A stretch of DNA of 64,000 nt from Linum tenue (GCA_946122785.1 CAMGYJ010000004.1:9074150-9138149), one strand, 5' to 3'. Shown: positions 23,274-35,160, counted from the first letter of the stretch. Translations and numbers: made by a program. The notes: generated by a model not told the origin, from the sequence alone.

Positions 23274-24218
23274 TAAAAAGATATAATGAATAAAACATAA
23301 CAATCAACTTGACCCTTAACATAAATACATGCAACTAAAACAATTATCTTACGGTTATTACAGAAGTATTCACCTAACAAAAATTTATCACAATGGTATG
23401 GGTTAATGAATTGTTATGTTTGTTTGAATTGACTTAGTCTTTTAGCAATTTTGATAGGTTGAAAAGGACCTTGCTTTCAAGTTTTCATCCAACATAATGT
23501 ATGAGATCTATCTAAATTAGGCGTTCATATGTTGTGGTCTACACTCTACATATACAAATATACATTATAGGAACAATATGAAGCTTTATATTTTATGAGT
23601 CTAAAAGGATGAACGTTTAACTCTTGAGTGGTTATTCAAAGTATTAAGTATGTGTATATATTAGATATATGGCTAATTATTTATCTGGTTAATTTGGTTT
23701 GGCTGGTTAGGAGTGTCTGAAACCAAACCAAACCACATAAACCAAACAAGCTAAAAACTTTAACCAAACCAAACCAAACCAATTATCCAAATTCACCAAA
23801 CAAAAATATCCAAATAATACTGGCTAAAACGGTTTCCATGATAACCACACCGTTTGACAATTGTTAGATGGTAGGCAAAATTCCAAATTTCCAACTCTTG
23901 AACCTTGGTTGGAGAAACTTAGTACCCAATCCAAATTATTCATTTGGACCGCGAGCCAGGATCAAAGTATAATAAATATGATATTGACGTAATAAAGGCC
24001 AGGCCCACCATTCCTACCCCGGGCTTAAAAGCAGGCAGCAGACTTCCCAGTCACCACCAGTCCACCACCGCTGGTAAAATGCTGGGTGGGCCAAATATGA
24101 TGTGGCCTGAATTGCTCCTTTAGTCCAGTTTTATATTTGGTAGGGATCCGATCTGATCTGACAGATCCGCTTTGGATCTCTCTCTACTTACATTTCCAAA
24201 ATTTGATAATATAAATAT
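23274..24218. other. Intergenic spacer between transposons
   Basis: AT-rich. A segment at 23,690-23,880 contains many AACCAAACC repeats and ends with GGTTATCATGG-type sequence in inverse orientation; it may be the right half of the decayed hAT element whose left half starts near 10,438. No gene seen. Confidence 0.4.
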
Positions 24219-24227
24219 CATTCTAAA

Positions 24228-24972
24228 TGGTTAATACCTTATTTTAGCCTCAACTACGATCATATAATCAACTTTGACCCGTGGTTTTAGAAATTAACAT
24301 TCTGGCCTCAACTATGTAATATATAGACTCAATTGGCCTGACACTTAGTTTAACCGTCAATTTGGATGGTCAACACCATTAACCGTTAGTCAACACGTCA
24401 TGTCATTGCCTCGTCAACCTAAAAATCATAAAAAAAATCAAATTCAAACTAATTTTTTTAATTTTTATTATTTATAATCAAATTAACAAAAAATAATTTA
24501 TAAAAAAACATAAAATAAATAATTTTTTTTTTGTAAATTGAAAATAATAAATTTTATAAACTAACCAAAAATTATCAAACTATGTTATGTATTTAACATT
24601 ACACAAAAATAAAATATAAAATTTATAAAATTTAATTTGATAATTTTTGGTTAATTTATAAAATTTATCATTTTCAAATATCCCAAAAAATAAAATATAA
24701 ATTTTATTTTTTGGGTAATTTGAACATAAATAATAGAAATTAGGAAAATAATTTTAAATTGATTTTTTTAATGATTTTTAGGATGACGAGACAATGCCAT
24801 GGCGTGTTGACTAACGGTCAACGGTGTTGACCATCCAAATTGACGGTGAAACCATGTGTCGGGCCAATTGAGTCTATATGCTGCATAATTGAGGCCAGGA
24901 TGTTAATTTATGAAACCACGGGCCAAAATTGATTATATGTTCATAGTTCGGGCCAAAATAAGATATTAACCC
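24228..24972. mobile_element. Foldback Mutator-like MITE, 745 bp
   Basis: The inverted repeats are at least 230 bp (left TGGTTAATACCTTATTTT, right reverse complement GGGTTAATATCTTATTTT). They are flanked by a perfect 9-bp target duplication CATTCTAAA at 24,219-24,227 and 24,973-24,981. The AT-rich core at 24,450-24,770 is also largely self-complementary, so the whole element could form one long hairpin. No ORF. Confidence 0.88.
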
Positions 24973-24981
24973 CATTCTAAA

Positions 24982-25839
24982 AGAGAAAGAATTGTTTTAT
25001 AATTAAAAGAGAAAGAATTAATACAAAGATCATTATACAAAAAAAAATTCGAAGATAAATTTTATAAACAAAAACTAATTGAAGCAAAACTATTCCTTTC
25101 TTAAATGAGATGTATAAAGAAGGTTCCAACTCCTATAATTCTTTTGTAAAAAAAACAAAGAATTAATTTAGAATTCAACATCCAAGTTTATCACAATAAA
25201 CTTGACGGGTCATTATGAATTTAGGATTGACTCAATTGTCTAGAAATAACTTCATCTCAAAATGATGTATCATTTCGGAATATTGGTCCCTCCCTTTCTC
25301 AATTTAAATCGATACAAAATAAAATAATTCAAATTGTCTTAGCCCAATAAATACATCATTATTATGTGTTTCCAAACAAGATAATTGACTCAATTGATCC
25401 ATTTTGAGACAATTAAGCGAAATTACCTCGTTCAATTCCATCATTCAACCGAGAATTACATGGTGGACAAAATGTAGGTTATTCCGCTGATTACCAATGA
25501 TCTAAATGAATTTAATAATCCACTACAACAATAATAGTTTTTATGGATATGCTCATCTCCAATTTGTTAAAGTATTGATAATAATAAAAAAATCTCCACT
25601 ACAATTGTATGGCGCGAGTGTGACATCGTGATTGTGACAATCAATTGCTCTCATTATTATTTAAAATAACATATATTTTCTTATAATTTTGATTTTCAAA
25701 TCAATTTAATAAGATATTTTTTTATTTACTGAATAAATAGGAAAATTCAAATTTATAGAAAAAAAGAATATCATTTTAAAATATTAGTTTTTTTTACAAA
25801 GAATAAAAGGCAATAGTAACGAAGCCAAGGCGGAAACGA
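24982..25839. other. AT-rich upstream region of the CIPK gene
   Basis: No ORF or repeat boundary recognised. The proximal part should contain the CIPK promoter; I could not single out a reliable TATA box. Confidence 0.4.
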
Positions 25840-26870
25840 ACTTTCCTCTTCTTTGTTTCCTTCCTTCCGCCTCTTCTTCCTCCCCTCCCCTCCCCTCCTT
25901 CCCGTCTCCTAGTTTTCGATCCCCTTCGGAGTTCGTCCGCACTTCCAATCGCCGGCGATATCAATCAGGTAAATTTTGCCCTCTATAGTCTTGATTTCTC
26001 TGGCTGAGCGGTGAGCGCTTCTCTTTTTCCCTTGATTTCGGTGGTCCACTTTGTTATTGGCGGTGTCATTGGCAAGCTGTCTACGTTGCTTGTTTCCTTC
26101 TTAGCGATTTTGATGATACCCTTTGCAGCTGTCACAGATTCAGGAGGTATTTTGGATTCAAAATTGTTCCTTTTTTTGTTTGATTGTTTTTTGAGATCCC
26201 TTGGGGGCGATCAAAGAAGATTAAAATAATGGATTGTTTTCTTTAGGTGACGAATCTGGAATCTGATATCTCCGCCGATGTTCTTCTCCCCTTTTGTGCT
26301 GCTCTGTTCTGTTTGTCGTTTTCGGCCTTCAGAGTTTGAATTTCTAACAAATTCCATTACTGGTCGTTAAATTTTCAGGGGACAAGCTAGAATCTTGGGA
26401 TTGTGCCATTGTGGTGCTGAAGGGGAGCAGTCTTCTGGGCTGTATCTCTAAAAGCACTTGGTTCTCAGGGTTCTTCATTTTATTCTTCTTTCTCGGGAGA
26501 GAGAGAAATAGAATCAGAAACAGAATCCTTGTAGGGAATGCTGCATGATGTGCCTAACTGATGAGAACCCAGTCTCTCAAGGCCATGAATATGTGGCTTT
26601 CATGGTCTTTTCCCCCTTATTCACATATGATGAGACTGGTACTGTAAATTCTGCTTCTTTAACTGGTTGCAGTCGTCGCCACGATGATCACGGTTCCAAT
26701 AGCTGCTACAGAGTTCCCAATATAACGAAGATGCTGGACTTTTCTGAAGACGGTTGATTAAGCCCACTTCGACTGCTAGTAGTTTGTATTACTTTGTGGA
26801 TTGCGTAATATTTGGCTTGACAGGGTAGTAGTTTTATTTTCGAATGTGTGCTTGTATTACTAGCTCAAGG
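25840..26870 (+). promoter_or_regulatory. Long leader region of the CIPK gene with pyrimidine tract and probable intron
   Basis: A CT-rich stretch at 25,841-25,898 is typical of plant 5' leaders. A good donor follows CAATCAG at 25,968 (GTAAAT). Candidate acceptors are at 26,246 and 26,378, so an intron in the leader is likely. The leader also contains several upstream ATGs, including an 8-codon one at 26,538 and a 70-codon one at 26,545. Confidence 0.55.
26545..26757 (+). CDS. Upstream ORF in the CIPK leader
   Basis: A 70-codon frame starting with two Met codons lies wholly upstream of the CIPK start and is not in frame with it. It resembles no family I know. If present in the mature leader it could reduce translation of the kinase. 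Chance occurrence is a real alternative. Confidence 0.3.
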   Translation: MMCLTDENPVSQGHEYVAFMVFSPLFTYDETGTVNSASLTGCSRRHDDHGSNSCYRVPNITKMLDFSEDG

Positions 26871-28256
26871 ATGGATCATAAACCGAGCGTATTGACCGCA
26901 AGATACGAGATCGGGAGGTTGCTTGGTCAAGGGACTTTTGCTAAGGTTTATTATGCAAGGAGTATTACAACAAACCAGAGTGTGGCGATTAAAGTGATTG
27001 ATAAAGACAAGGTTTTGAAAGTTGGGCTTGCTGATCAAATCAAGAGAGAAATTTCCGTGATGAGAATTGCTAGACATCCGAATGTGCTTCAGCTTTATGA
27101 GGTCATGGCTACCAAAAGCAAGATCTTCTTCATTGTGGAATATGCTAAAGGGGGTGAACTCTTCAACAAGGTTGCTAAAGGAAGGTTGAAAGAAGATGCT
27201 GCTCGGAAGTACTTCCAACAACTGATCAATGCTGTTGAGTTCTGCCACAGCAGGGGTGTTTACCATCGGGACATAAAGCCAGAGAATCAGTTGTTGGATG
27301 AAAATGAGAATCTAAAGGTTTCGGATTTTGGATTAAGTGCCCTAGCTGAATCCAGGCGCCAAGACGGTTTACTTCATACTACCTGTGGAACCCCTGCATA
27401 TGTTGCTCCTGAAGTTATCAACAGGAAAGGTTATGATGGAGCCAAAGCTGATATATGGTCTTGTGGGGTGGTTCTATATGTGCTATTGGCAGGTTATCTG
27501 CCATTTCATGATTCGAACCTGATGGAGTTGTACAGGAAAATCGGGAAAGCTGAATTCAAATGTCCTAATTGGTTTGCCCCAGAAGTTAGAAGACTTTTGT
27601 CCAAAATACTGGATCCGAATCCTAATACAAGGATATCCATGGCCAAGATTAAAGAAAGTTCCTGGTTTAGGAAAGGATTGAGCTCCAACAAACAGAGAAA
27701 ACCGGAAGAAGCTGAAACCCAAGATATGGCTCCTTTGAGTGGAGATGGATCAGGTCCGTCTAGCAACAATAGCAGCATGCTCTTCGAGGAAGCAAAACAA
27801 GAACAACTGGTGAAGCCTTCAAACTTGAATGCATTTGATATAATCTCTCTCTCAGCTGGGTTTGATCTGTCTGGACTCTTTGAAGAAGATTTACTGAGAA
27901 AAGAAACCAGATTTACTTCTAAACAGCCTGCATCGGTCATAATTTCTAGACTTGAGGATACCGGCAAGCTTCTGAACATGAAGGTGACGAAGAGAGAACC
28001 AGGGTTACTGAGGATGGAAGGAGTAAGCGAGGGTAGGAAGGGTTTGTTGACCATTGATGCTGAAATCTTTGAAGTTGCTCCAAACTTTCATTTGGTGGAA
28101 GTGAAGAAAACAAATGGGGATACATTGGAGTATCAGAAGATAGTGAAAGATGGCATGCGACCTGCACTCAATGATATTGTCTGGGTTTGGCAGGGCGAAA
28201 AGAAACCAGCCCAGCAGGAAGGAGAACAGTATCTTCCTCCGTCGCTGCAGGAATGA
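26871..28256 (+). CDS. CBL-interacting protein kinase (CIPK2/10/20-like, intron-less coding region)
   Basis: Serine/threonine kinase of the SnRK3 family, recruited and activated by calcium-bound CBL sensors. 461 aa from MDHKPSVL. This start is preferred because its context is strong (A at -3, G at +4), while the in-frame ATG nine codons upstream has weak context. Visible parts: glycine loop GQGTFAKVY (19-27), Lys41, HRDIKPEN (132-139), DFG (152-154), activation loop to APE, CBL-binding NAF motif at 320-322 in [18 protein letters not shown], then a PPI-type segment. The coding region has no intron, as in the CIPK2/10 clade. Odd: residue 140, right after the catalytic-loop Asn, is Gln (CAG, 27,288-27,290) where Leu is nearly universal. 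Confidence 0.95.
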   Translation: MDHKPSVLTARYEIGRLLGQGTFAKVYYARSITTNQSVAIKVIDKDKVLKVGLADQIKREISVMRIARHPNVLQLYEVMATKSKIFFIVEYAKGGELFNKVAKGRLKEDAARKYFQQLINAVEFCHSRGVYHRDIKPENQLLDENENLKVSDFGLSALAESRRQDGLLHTTCGTPAYVAPEVINRKGYDGAKADIWSCGVVLYVLLAGYLPFHDSNLMELYRKIGKAEFKCPNWFAPEVRRLLSKILDPNPNTRISMAKIKESSWFRKGLSSNKQRKPEEAETQDMAPLSGDGSGPSSNNSSMLFEEAKQEQLVKPSNLNAFDIISLSAGFDLSGLFEEDLLRKETRFTSKQPASVIISRLEDTGKLLNMKVTKREPGLLRMEGVSEGRKGLLTIDAEIFEVAPNFHLVEVKKTNGDTLEYQKIVKDGMRPALNDIVWVWQGEKKPAQQEGEQYLPPSLQE

Positions 28257-28690
28257 CACAGTGACCAGCATAGCTCAGCAACTCACTCTTGTCCCTTGAC
28301 GAGATGATAATTGCCAGTTTCTCTGAGATCTCATTTCTGTACAGTTTTGTGAATTGGCAAAGCTCTTTACTTTTTGTTGTTGTGTTCACTGTTTGTGCCC
28401 CCTTTTCAATGTTTTGCTGTACTTCAGCTTCAATGTACGTCTCTGGAATACCCGAAACTCTTGTTTTGATAACTGCTTTATTGAATCTATATGTTAAAAT
28501 GATAAAAAGCAGTTAAAAAAATACTTCTACAGGATCCGTCCATATGTTCACTCTTAGCTTACAACATTGGGACAATAGACAAATTGCAGCAGTCGAAATA
28601 GCATTATTGTCATACAATTTGAATATGCTAATTGCTTATTATATCAGTCCAACACCAAATCGTTGGACAAAAAAGGAGAACTTGCTAATG
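28257..28690. other. Intergenic region between convergent genes
   Basis: It separates the CIPK stop from the SLX1-like stop and must hold both 3' UTRs, so overlapping transcripts are possible. No further feature. Confidence 0.5.
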
Positions 28691-30343
28691 TCAAGTCAAG
28701 TCAATGATTTTGGGAGAAACAGCACCAGAAAATCTTGACCTCTTGCAGATTGGCCACATTGTGCATTCTGGAGAAGGGGACAACAAATCTATGACCTCCA
28801 ATTTATTACCACAATTCCGGATAGCCGGTGCTGCATCTTCGCCAGCAACAGCTCTACTTGTGGAATCTTTCCTTTTCAAGGATCCCAGTTTCGAATCACT
28901 CCCATCATCTATCACTACCAACACATTCCCATCTGCCATCTCTCCAAGAACAGGAGCAATTCTTCTCCCGGGTGTACCATCGAAGTTGAAACTTTGCATA
29001 TGAATATCTAGTTCTGGGTCATGGGAACAGCCTGTGTGTCTCCAGTCGGGTTCTTCATTGCACCATCCCCAGTTTTCTTTGTGACCAATGTCAATGCTAC
29101 CTGCACAATCCACGGGAAGGAGATGAGCTACTGCATCATCCCTGGTGCTTTTTACCCCATTTCCACTCATATCACTTCTGTCATCTGATTCTTCATCATC
29201 TTCACCATTCCCCAATCGTTCTTTGCCTTGAAATGAACTCTGCTCTTTTCCATCTTCCTCGCGTTCAACAACATTCTCCTCTGCAATTCTACTCAAGTGA
29301 CTGACATTCTCGCACACATTGTCATCATCAAAATCATACTCCCCTCCATCCCCACCATCATCAAGCAAGCCGTTATCAAATGTTCCAGTGTAGCAAGGGA
29401 GTTCATCCATGGGGCAAACTCGGACCTTAATATGCAGCGGCAGACTAGGCAAACTAGGGGAACAATTTTTGTACTTCGTTGAGAAATAGTCTACAGTCAG
29501 GTTCAATCTGATCACACAGAAGGTAGAAACACAACATTAGTTTAAGACCATCGATCTATAACTAAGAAAACCCACAAAATCAAACAAATTGAAACTCTGT
29601 TATCTGTTAGTTTCCCATCACACCTCTGCCAAGGAGGAAGGCCAAGCATAGTGTAGGCAAGTTTGATTTTATTAGCAACTCCGGAGAAGGATTTGAAACT
29701 CAACGCGGCCTCCCTTACGGCTTTCGATTCCCTTGGATGCTGCCACGCCCACTCAAACTGGAGAGCAGAGACTTGAGTTGGGAAACCATAGATGCAGAAC
29801 ACCATTGCCAAGGGTCGTTTCCCCTTTGTCCTGAACGCCCCACACTTGATTTCCCCATTGTGCTGCCTGATTCTACGCCGCGGATTTACTGTAAATCTGC
29901 AAATTGCATAGAATCAAATCGATCAACCAATCACTCGAGGAGTATCCAATCAAGATCAGACGAATATGAAGCGAAATGAAAAAAAAAAGGCGGATGCTTT
30001 TCTTTCTTAGTTGGTCTATGTTCAAATTGGGGAACAGGGTTTTGAAGGGGAAAGCTAAAAGAGTGAAATCGGACAATGAATATGAGGGATCTGGATGAAG
30101 ATCAAATGGAGAAGCGTTTACGAACCCGATATAAGTGAAGTTTTTGGAACGAGGGGAGAGGGAAGTGAGGAGATAACAAGCAAAGAATCTCTTTCTTCCA
30201 TTGTTGTCGTCTTCTTCGGTGTTCCCCTTTCCGTCAACTTGCTCTCCTTCTTCTACTTGATGTGGTTCAGGTATTAGGGCTTCGGTCTGTTTCGGTTTTC
30301 TCTTCCACTTTGATTTGCTGTTTGACGATTTCCTTTTCGCCAT
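28691..30343 (-). CDS. SLX1-like GIY-YIG structure-specific endonuclease
   Basis: GIY-YIG nuclease related to SLX1, the catalytic subunit that cuts branched DNA with SLX4; the Arabidopsis counterpart is also reported to act in microRNA processing. Three exons: 30,126-30,343, 29,624-29,896 and 28,691-29,507, giving 435 aa; the phase closes exactly. A basic N-terminus precedes FFACYLLTS (53-61) and TYIG (70-73), then NPRRRIRQHNGE with the catalytic Arg, and ALQFEWAWQHP with the catalytic Glu. After LNLTVDYFSTKY the C-terminal half is acidic and poorly conserved. I see no SLX1-type C-terminal RING. It ends with IDLL and IIDLT motifs resembling SUMO-interaction motifs. A Mutator-like element lies 141 bp upstream of the ATG. 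Confidence 0.92.
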
Positions 30344-30483
30344 CGCTCTTTTCTCTCTCTCGCTCTGGGGTTCTGGTTTTTCCTCAGATGCAATTCGACC
30401 GTTGGCCGACCCATTTATTCACAAGACCAGTCGTCTAACTAAATGAAGATAAAAGTAAAACTAAAAATGATTAAATTTGTGAA

Positions 30484-31525
30484 GGGACGGGATACGGTGA
30501 CAACCACTAAGGGTATTTTGGGTATGAAAAAAGGAATATATTAATTATCTTTTATTTAGTAATCAGATTGGAAATTATAAATTCATATTAAATATAATTT
30601 TTTTAAAATTTAAATCCTATACATTAATATCTCTCTCTTCCTTTCTCTTGCGGCCACTCCGCTTCAATGGACAGACTTTTTCTCCGGCGAATTCTATCCG
30701 GCAGACTCCCTCCAGCAACCTGAAAAAATGTACCAGTGCGTTAAAAGGTGTACCAATTCATTAGTCTACTGGTAATTAATAAACCAGTGCTAGTGGTACG
30801 CTACTAGTGCGTTAAAAAATGTAACAGTGCTAGTGGTACGCTACCGCTACCAGTGCTAGTGGTACGGTACCATTAGCAGTACTAGTACTACTGGTAGAGG
30901 TACCATTAGCAGTACCAGTACCAGTACCACTGGTAGCGGTACCATTGCCACTGGTAGCGGTACCATTTCCACTGGTAGCGTACCACTAGAGATTAGCACA
31001 CAAAAAATCAGATCTGAAAAAAAAACAGGGATGACGAAAGGGGGAGGCAGGGGAGAGGCGGTGACCTCGTGGCGACGGTGGTGGTGGGAGACAGAGGGCG
31101 ACGGGAGGGTTGCGACGACGGTGGTGGTGGGAGGAGGAGGCCGTGATGGCTGCGGGGCGAGGGACGTGACAGTGCTGGGAGGCGGAGGGCGCGACGGGAG
31201 GGCTGCAGCAGTGATGAGAGGCGGAGGGCGTGGCGGGTCGGCAGGACGGCTGCGACGACGATGGTGGCAGCCGATAGAGAGAGAGAGGGAAGAGATGGGA
31301 GGAAGAAGAAGAAGAATAGGAAGAAGAAAGATGGCGTGAGAGAGAGAGAGGAAAGAGAGAATGTAGGGTTTTAGGTATTAATAGGGGTAATAATCTAGTG
31401 TGATTAATTTTTTTCGTTCAAAAATACCCTTAATTCAATCTGTACCATTGCTTTGAAAAAAAAAAAGACAAGAGAGAGAATGGATCCTATGGTTATAAAA
31501 TGGGGTTGTCACCGTATCTCATCCC
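30484..31525. mobile_element. Mutator-like non-autonomous element upstream of SLX1
   Basis: Ends GGGACGGGATACGGTGACAA and, inverted, GGGATGAGATACGGTGACAA. Perfect 9-bp target duplication ATTTGTGAA at 30,475-30,483 and 31,526-31,534. Inside are a GGTACC/CCACTGG-rich repeat array and a GC-rich, Gly/Arg-coding stretch (31,031-31,339) that looks like captured or low-complexity sequence rather than a gene. No transposase. Confidence 0.88.
30735..30990. repeat. Degenerate minisatellite of GGTACC / CCACTGGTAGC units
   Basis: Irregular repetition of units such as CCACTGGTAGCGGTACCATT and CAGTGCTAGTGGTACG. Many copies contain the palindromes GGTACC or ACTAGT, so the array can fold on itself. Confidence 0.7.
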
Positions 31526-31611
31526 ATTTGTGAATTTACCTTTTCTTCATAAATATATAGAAGATGGAACAACCATATACAATAATATAAATATGAAATT
31601 TTGGAGATTAA

Positions 31612-31890
31612 TGAGAAATTGTACGAAACTTTAAAGAACACTTGATTTAATGTGGTTCTTCCTCACGGTGTGTGAGGCGTACATCCATGGGAGAAGACGG
31701 TGATATTATTGCTTGATGTGACGCAAGGCCTTTACAAAGCTTTTATACCCTATTTCACTATCGTCTAGGGTTACAGTATCACATGTATCCTGAGTTGCCA
31801 ACTTCACCAAGGAGACGGAGTGTACGTGCCTTGCATGGGCTGTCGTTGCATGTTGGGCTGCTGGGTCGGCAACTCGTTCTCGGCCCAATA
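31612..31890 (-). repeat. 3' LTR (in element orientation) of the minus-strand Copia element
   Basis: On the minus strand it starts TATTGGGCCGAG and ends ATTTCTCA; the first bases TA instead of TG are shared by both LTRs. Confidence 0.88.
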
Positions 31891-31900
31891 CTCCCCCGCA
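31891..31900 (-). other. Polypurine tract of the minus-strand Copia element
   Basis: Minus strand TGCGGGGGAG, directly before the 3' LTR. Confidence 0.8.
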
Positions 31901-34900
31901 AGCTGGAGCGTGGAGATCACGAACGTGCAGCTTGGAAAGGAAGAAACGAAAGCGGGCTGCACCAAGACCCTTAGTGAGTAGGTCAGCAAGCTGAAGATTA
32001 GTGTGCACTTTGACTGGCAAAATGTGTCCAGACTGAACTCGTTCTCGAACGAAATGACAATCCATTTCCACATGCTTAGTCCATTCGTGGAAAACGGGAT
32101 TGTTGGCAATATGTAGTACCGCCTGGTTATCACAGTGTAACGGGGTCGGACCATCTTGTGGAACGTCGAGCTCCTGCAATAACCAGCGCAACCAGAGAAT
32201 TTCACTAACAGTACTCGCCATGACACGGTATTTGGCCTCTGCAGAAGAGCGTGCCAAAACTCGTTGCTTCTTCGTGCGCCATGATATAGGAGCTCCACCA
32301 AGACTGATATAGTACCCTGTGGTAGACCGTCGGGTGCTTTGACACCCTCCCCAATCCGCGTCACAGTAGGCAGTGAGTTGCAGTGGATTGTGATACGGGA
32401 AGTAAAGTCCCTGTCCGGGAGATTGTTTGAGATACCTGAGAACCCTGAATGCTCCATCCAGATGCTTCTTACCAGGAGCCTGAACATGCTGACTGAGAAT
32501 GTTGACCGCGTAGGTGATGTCCGGTCGAGTGATAGTCAAATAGAGTAACCTGCCAACAAGTCGGCGATAAAGTGAAGGATCCGCTAGCCTGTCCTCTGTT
32601 GAACCAGTTAGTTGGTGATTTTGCTCGATGGGAAAGGCGCTGGGTCGCGATCCTTGAACCCCGGCGTCCTCCAAAATGTCCAGGACGTATTTGCGCTGAC
32701 TAAGGACGACACCTGTAGAAGTTCGGGCCATTTCAATCCCCAAGAAATATCAGAGAGGGCCAAGATCTTTGATACTGAAGCGATCATCAAGAAATTTCTT
32801 TAGCCGGGTCATGAAGGGCAAATCATTGCCCGTCAATAAAACATCGTCTACGTAGATAAGAGCTGCTACGAACGACTTCCCCTTCTTGTGAATAAAAAGT
32901 GATGCATATGCCAGTGAAGAACGAAAGTCGAACTCTGTCAAAGCGGCTGTGAACTTCTGATACCAGTTGCGAGATGCCTGTTGCAACCCATAAAGCAATT
33001 TGTGCAGGCGACAAACTCTAGTATCACATGGTGTATGAAACCCTTGAGGAATCTCCATGTAAACCTCCTCATCAAGATCGCCGTGGAGGAAGGCGTTATT
33101 AACATCTAACTGCTGCAAATCCCAACCACGACTGACTGTCATAGCGATAAGACAGCGAACTGTTACTAGCTTCGTCACAGGGGCGAAGGTATCGTGGAAA
33201 TCCAGGCCCTCAATCTGCGTATATCCCTTGGCCACGAGGCGAGCTTTGTAGCGCTTGATGGTGCCATCGGGGAAGTATTTTATTCTGTACACCCATTTGG
33301 CTGCAATGGCTCGTTTGCCAGGAGGTAGATCCACCAGAGTCAACGTCCCATTCTTCTCGAGGGCTAGAATCTCCTGGCGCATTGCTTCTCGCCATCGCGG
33401 GTCACGGAAAGCTTTATGAAAGTAGCGGGGCTCCTCGCCGCGTGTAATGGCTGCAAGGAAAGCATGAAATTGCGGATTAAAACCCTCGCAACTTACACAA
33501 GCAGCTAAAGGATAGTGAACTAAATTCGAGGTGCTTCCCTGTGACTGGTTGGATGGTAGAGTAGTGATATAATTTTCCAAATATTTGTGTCTTAAGCGAT
33601 GATTATCAATTTTCCGCAAGACATGAATGGTTGCTACCTCTGTACTAATTGGGGGCTGAGAGTCAGCATTTAATGTGCCCAAGTTGGTTGGGTCAACTCC
33701 TTCTGTCAAACCAGTGTCGGCTGGGTTGCCATGGTTAACTCCCTCGCTACAGTGGAGTGAGGCACCTCCTGCATGCCCGAACTCTCCACCACGTGCTCGG
33801 CAGCTGCGGTCCCAAGTGGTGATGGTGACGTTGGCGAGTTGAATTCCATAATAGTGTTCTCGTCATCCGTCGCACTAAACACTGGTCGAGGTATCCAGTG
33901 CAACTCACGGCTGACTGCCTCTTAGAATGGGAAGGCTTCTTCTTGAAATTGAACATCACGAGACGTGATAACTCGACGCTTCCTTAGATCATAGATTCAA
34001 TAAGCTTTCTGACTTGACGCATACCCCAAGAACACACCCGCTTGTCCTCATTCCCCGAATTTATCCAAGTGGGCATGTGTATCTTTGTAATAAAATAAGC
34101 ATCCGAATACACGCAAGTGGCTATAGGTTGGCATTTTGCCAAAGAGCAACTCGAAGGGAGCTTTCCCGGTGGCTACCGTCGGTAATCTGTTAATTAAATA
34201 GACAGCAGTGAGGATGCATTCACCCCAGAAACGCAGTGGCAAGCTCGCTTGGAACTGCAGTGCATGAGCCGTATCCAGGTTGTGTCAATGTTTTCTCTCC
34301 ACTACTCCATTCTGCTGCGGCGTGTCTGTACACGACGTTTGCAATAGCATGCCTTCGCGGGCATAATAGTTGTGCAAGGATTCTGAACTGAACTCGGACC
34401 CATTGTCTGCCTGTATGCGTCTCACACGGGACTTGAATTGCGTCTTTACCATCTGGAAGAACTGCAGCAAATAATTCTCAACATATGATTTGTAGCGCTA
34501 CAAATATACCCAAACCCCACGAGTGAAATCATCCACGATTGTTAAAAAAATAGTGTGTACCACTCAATGATGCAATCTTATAACCACTCAAAGCTGGTTG
34601 TAGTCTTAATAGTACTTGATTGAAAAGGGAAATGAGACTGTTTAGCCTGTAAACAAGAGTGACAAGGGCCTTTATTCGACTGCAAACTAAAAGACATCAA
34701 ACGACTAACATATGATTGCTTCTCCGGAGAGGGATGACCCAATCGCGCATGCCAGTTGATCACCTCCACAGACCTTTTATGCTGAACACTGCAAGCCTGT
34801 GCCTTCCCTGCTCCAAACAGGCGCAGGTAATAAAGACCATCTCTGAGCTCACCCTTCCCAATCAACTTCTTGGAGCGTAAGTCCTGGATGATGCAAAAAC

Positions 34901-35160
34901 CATCAAGGAATATCAAAGCCACGTGGTTATCCTTCGTTAATCTACTCATAGAAATAAGATTACATTGAAATTCCGGTACGTGAAGTACTTGATTTAGACA
35001 AAACCCGGGTTGCAGAATAACCGAACCCATGTGCTTAATTGGGATGCTCTCGCCATTCGGAATACGAACTGGCTGACTATTTAACTGTGCTTCTTTACCC
35101 GACAATAAGGACTCGTCCATCGTAATGTGCTCATTTCACTCAGAATCGATCAACCATTCA
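31901..35160 (-). pseudogene. pol of the minus-strand Copia element
   Basis: The protease start is broken: the expected DSG active site reads DSE followed by a stop near 35,140. The pre-integrase motif INWHARLGHPS lies near 34,755, and integrase IQADNGSEF and TPQQNGVVERKH near 34,290-34,420, with stops on both sides. Reverse transcriptase (32,750-33,709) has [28 protein letters not shown] and YVDDVLLTGN, and ends in a stop after IKDLGPL. RNase H (to 31,706) has YCDADWGGC, SSAEAKY and DNQAVLHIANNP. Confidence 0.88.

Noticed and set aside
31031..31339. Gly/Arg-rich ORF
   Set aside because: Low-complexity GC-rich segment inside a Mutator-like element; no recognisable protein.
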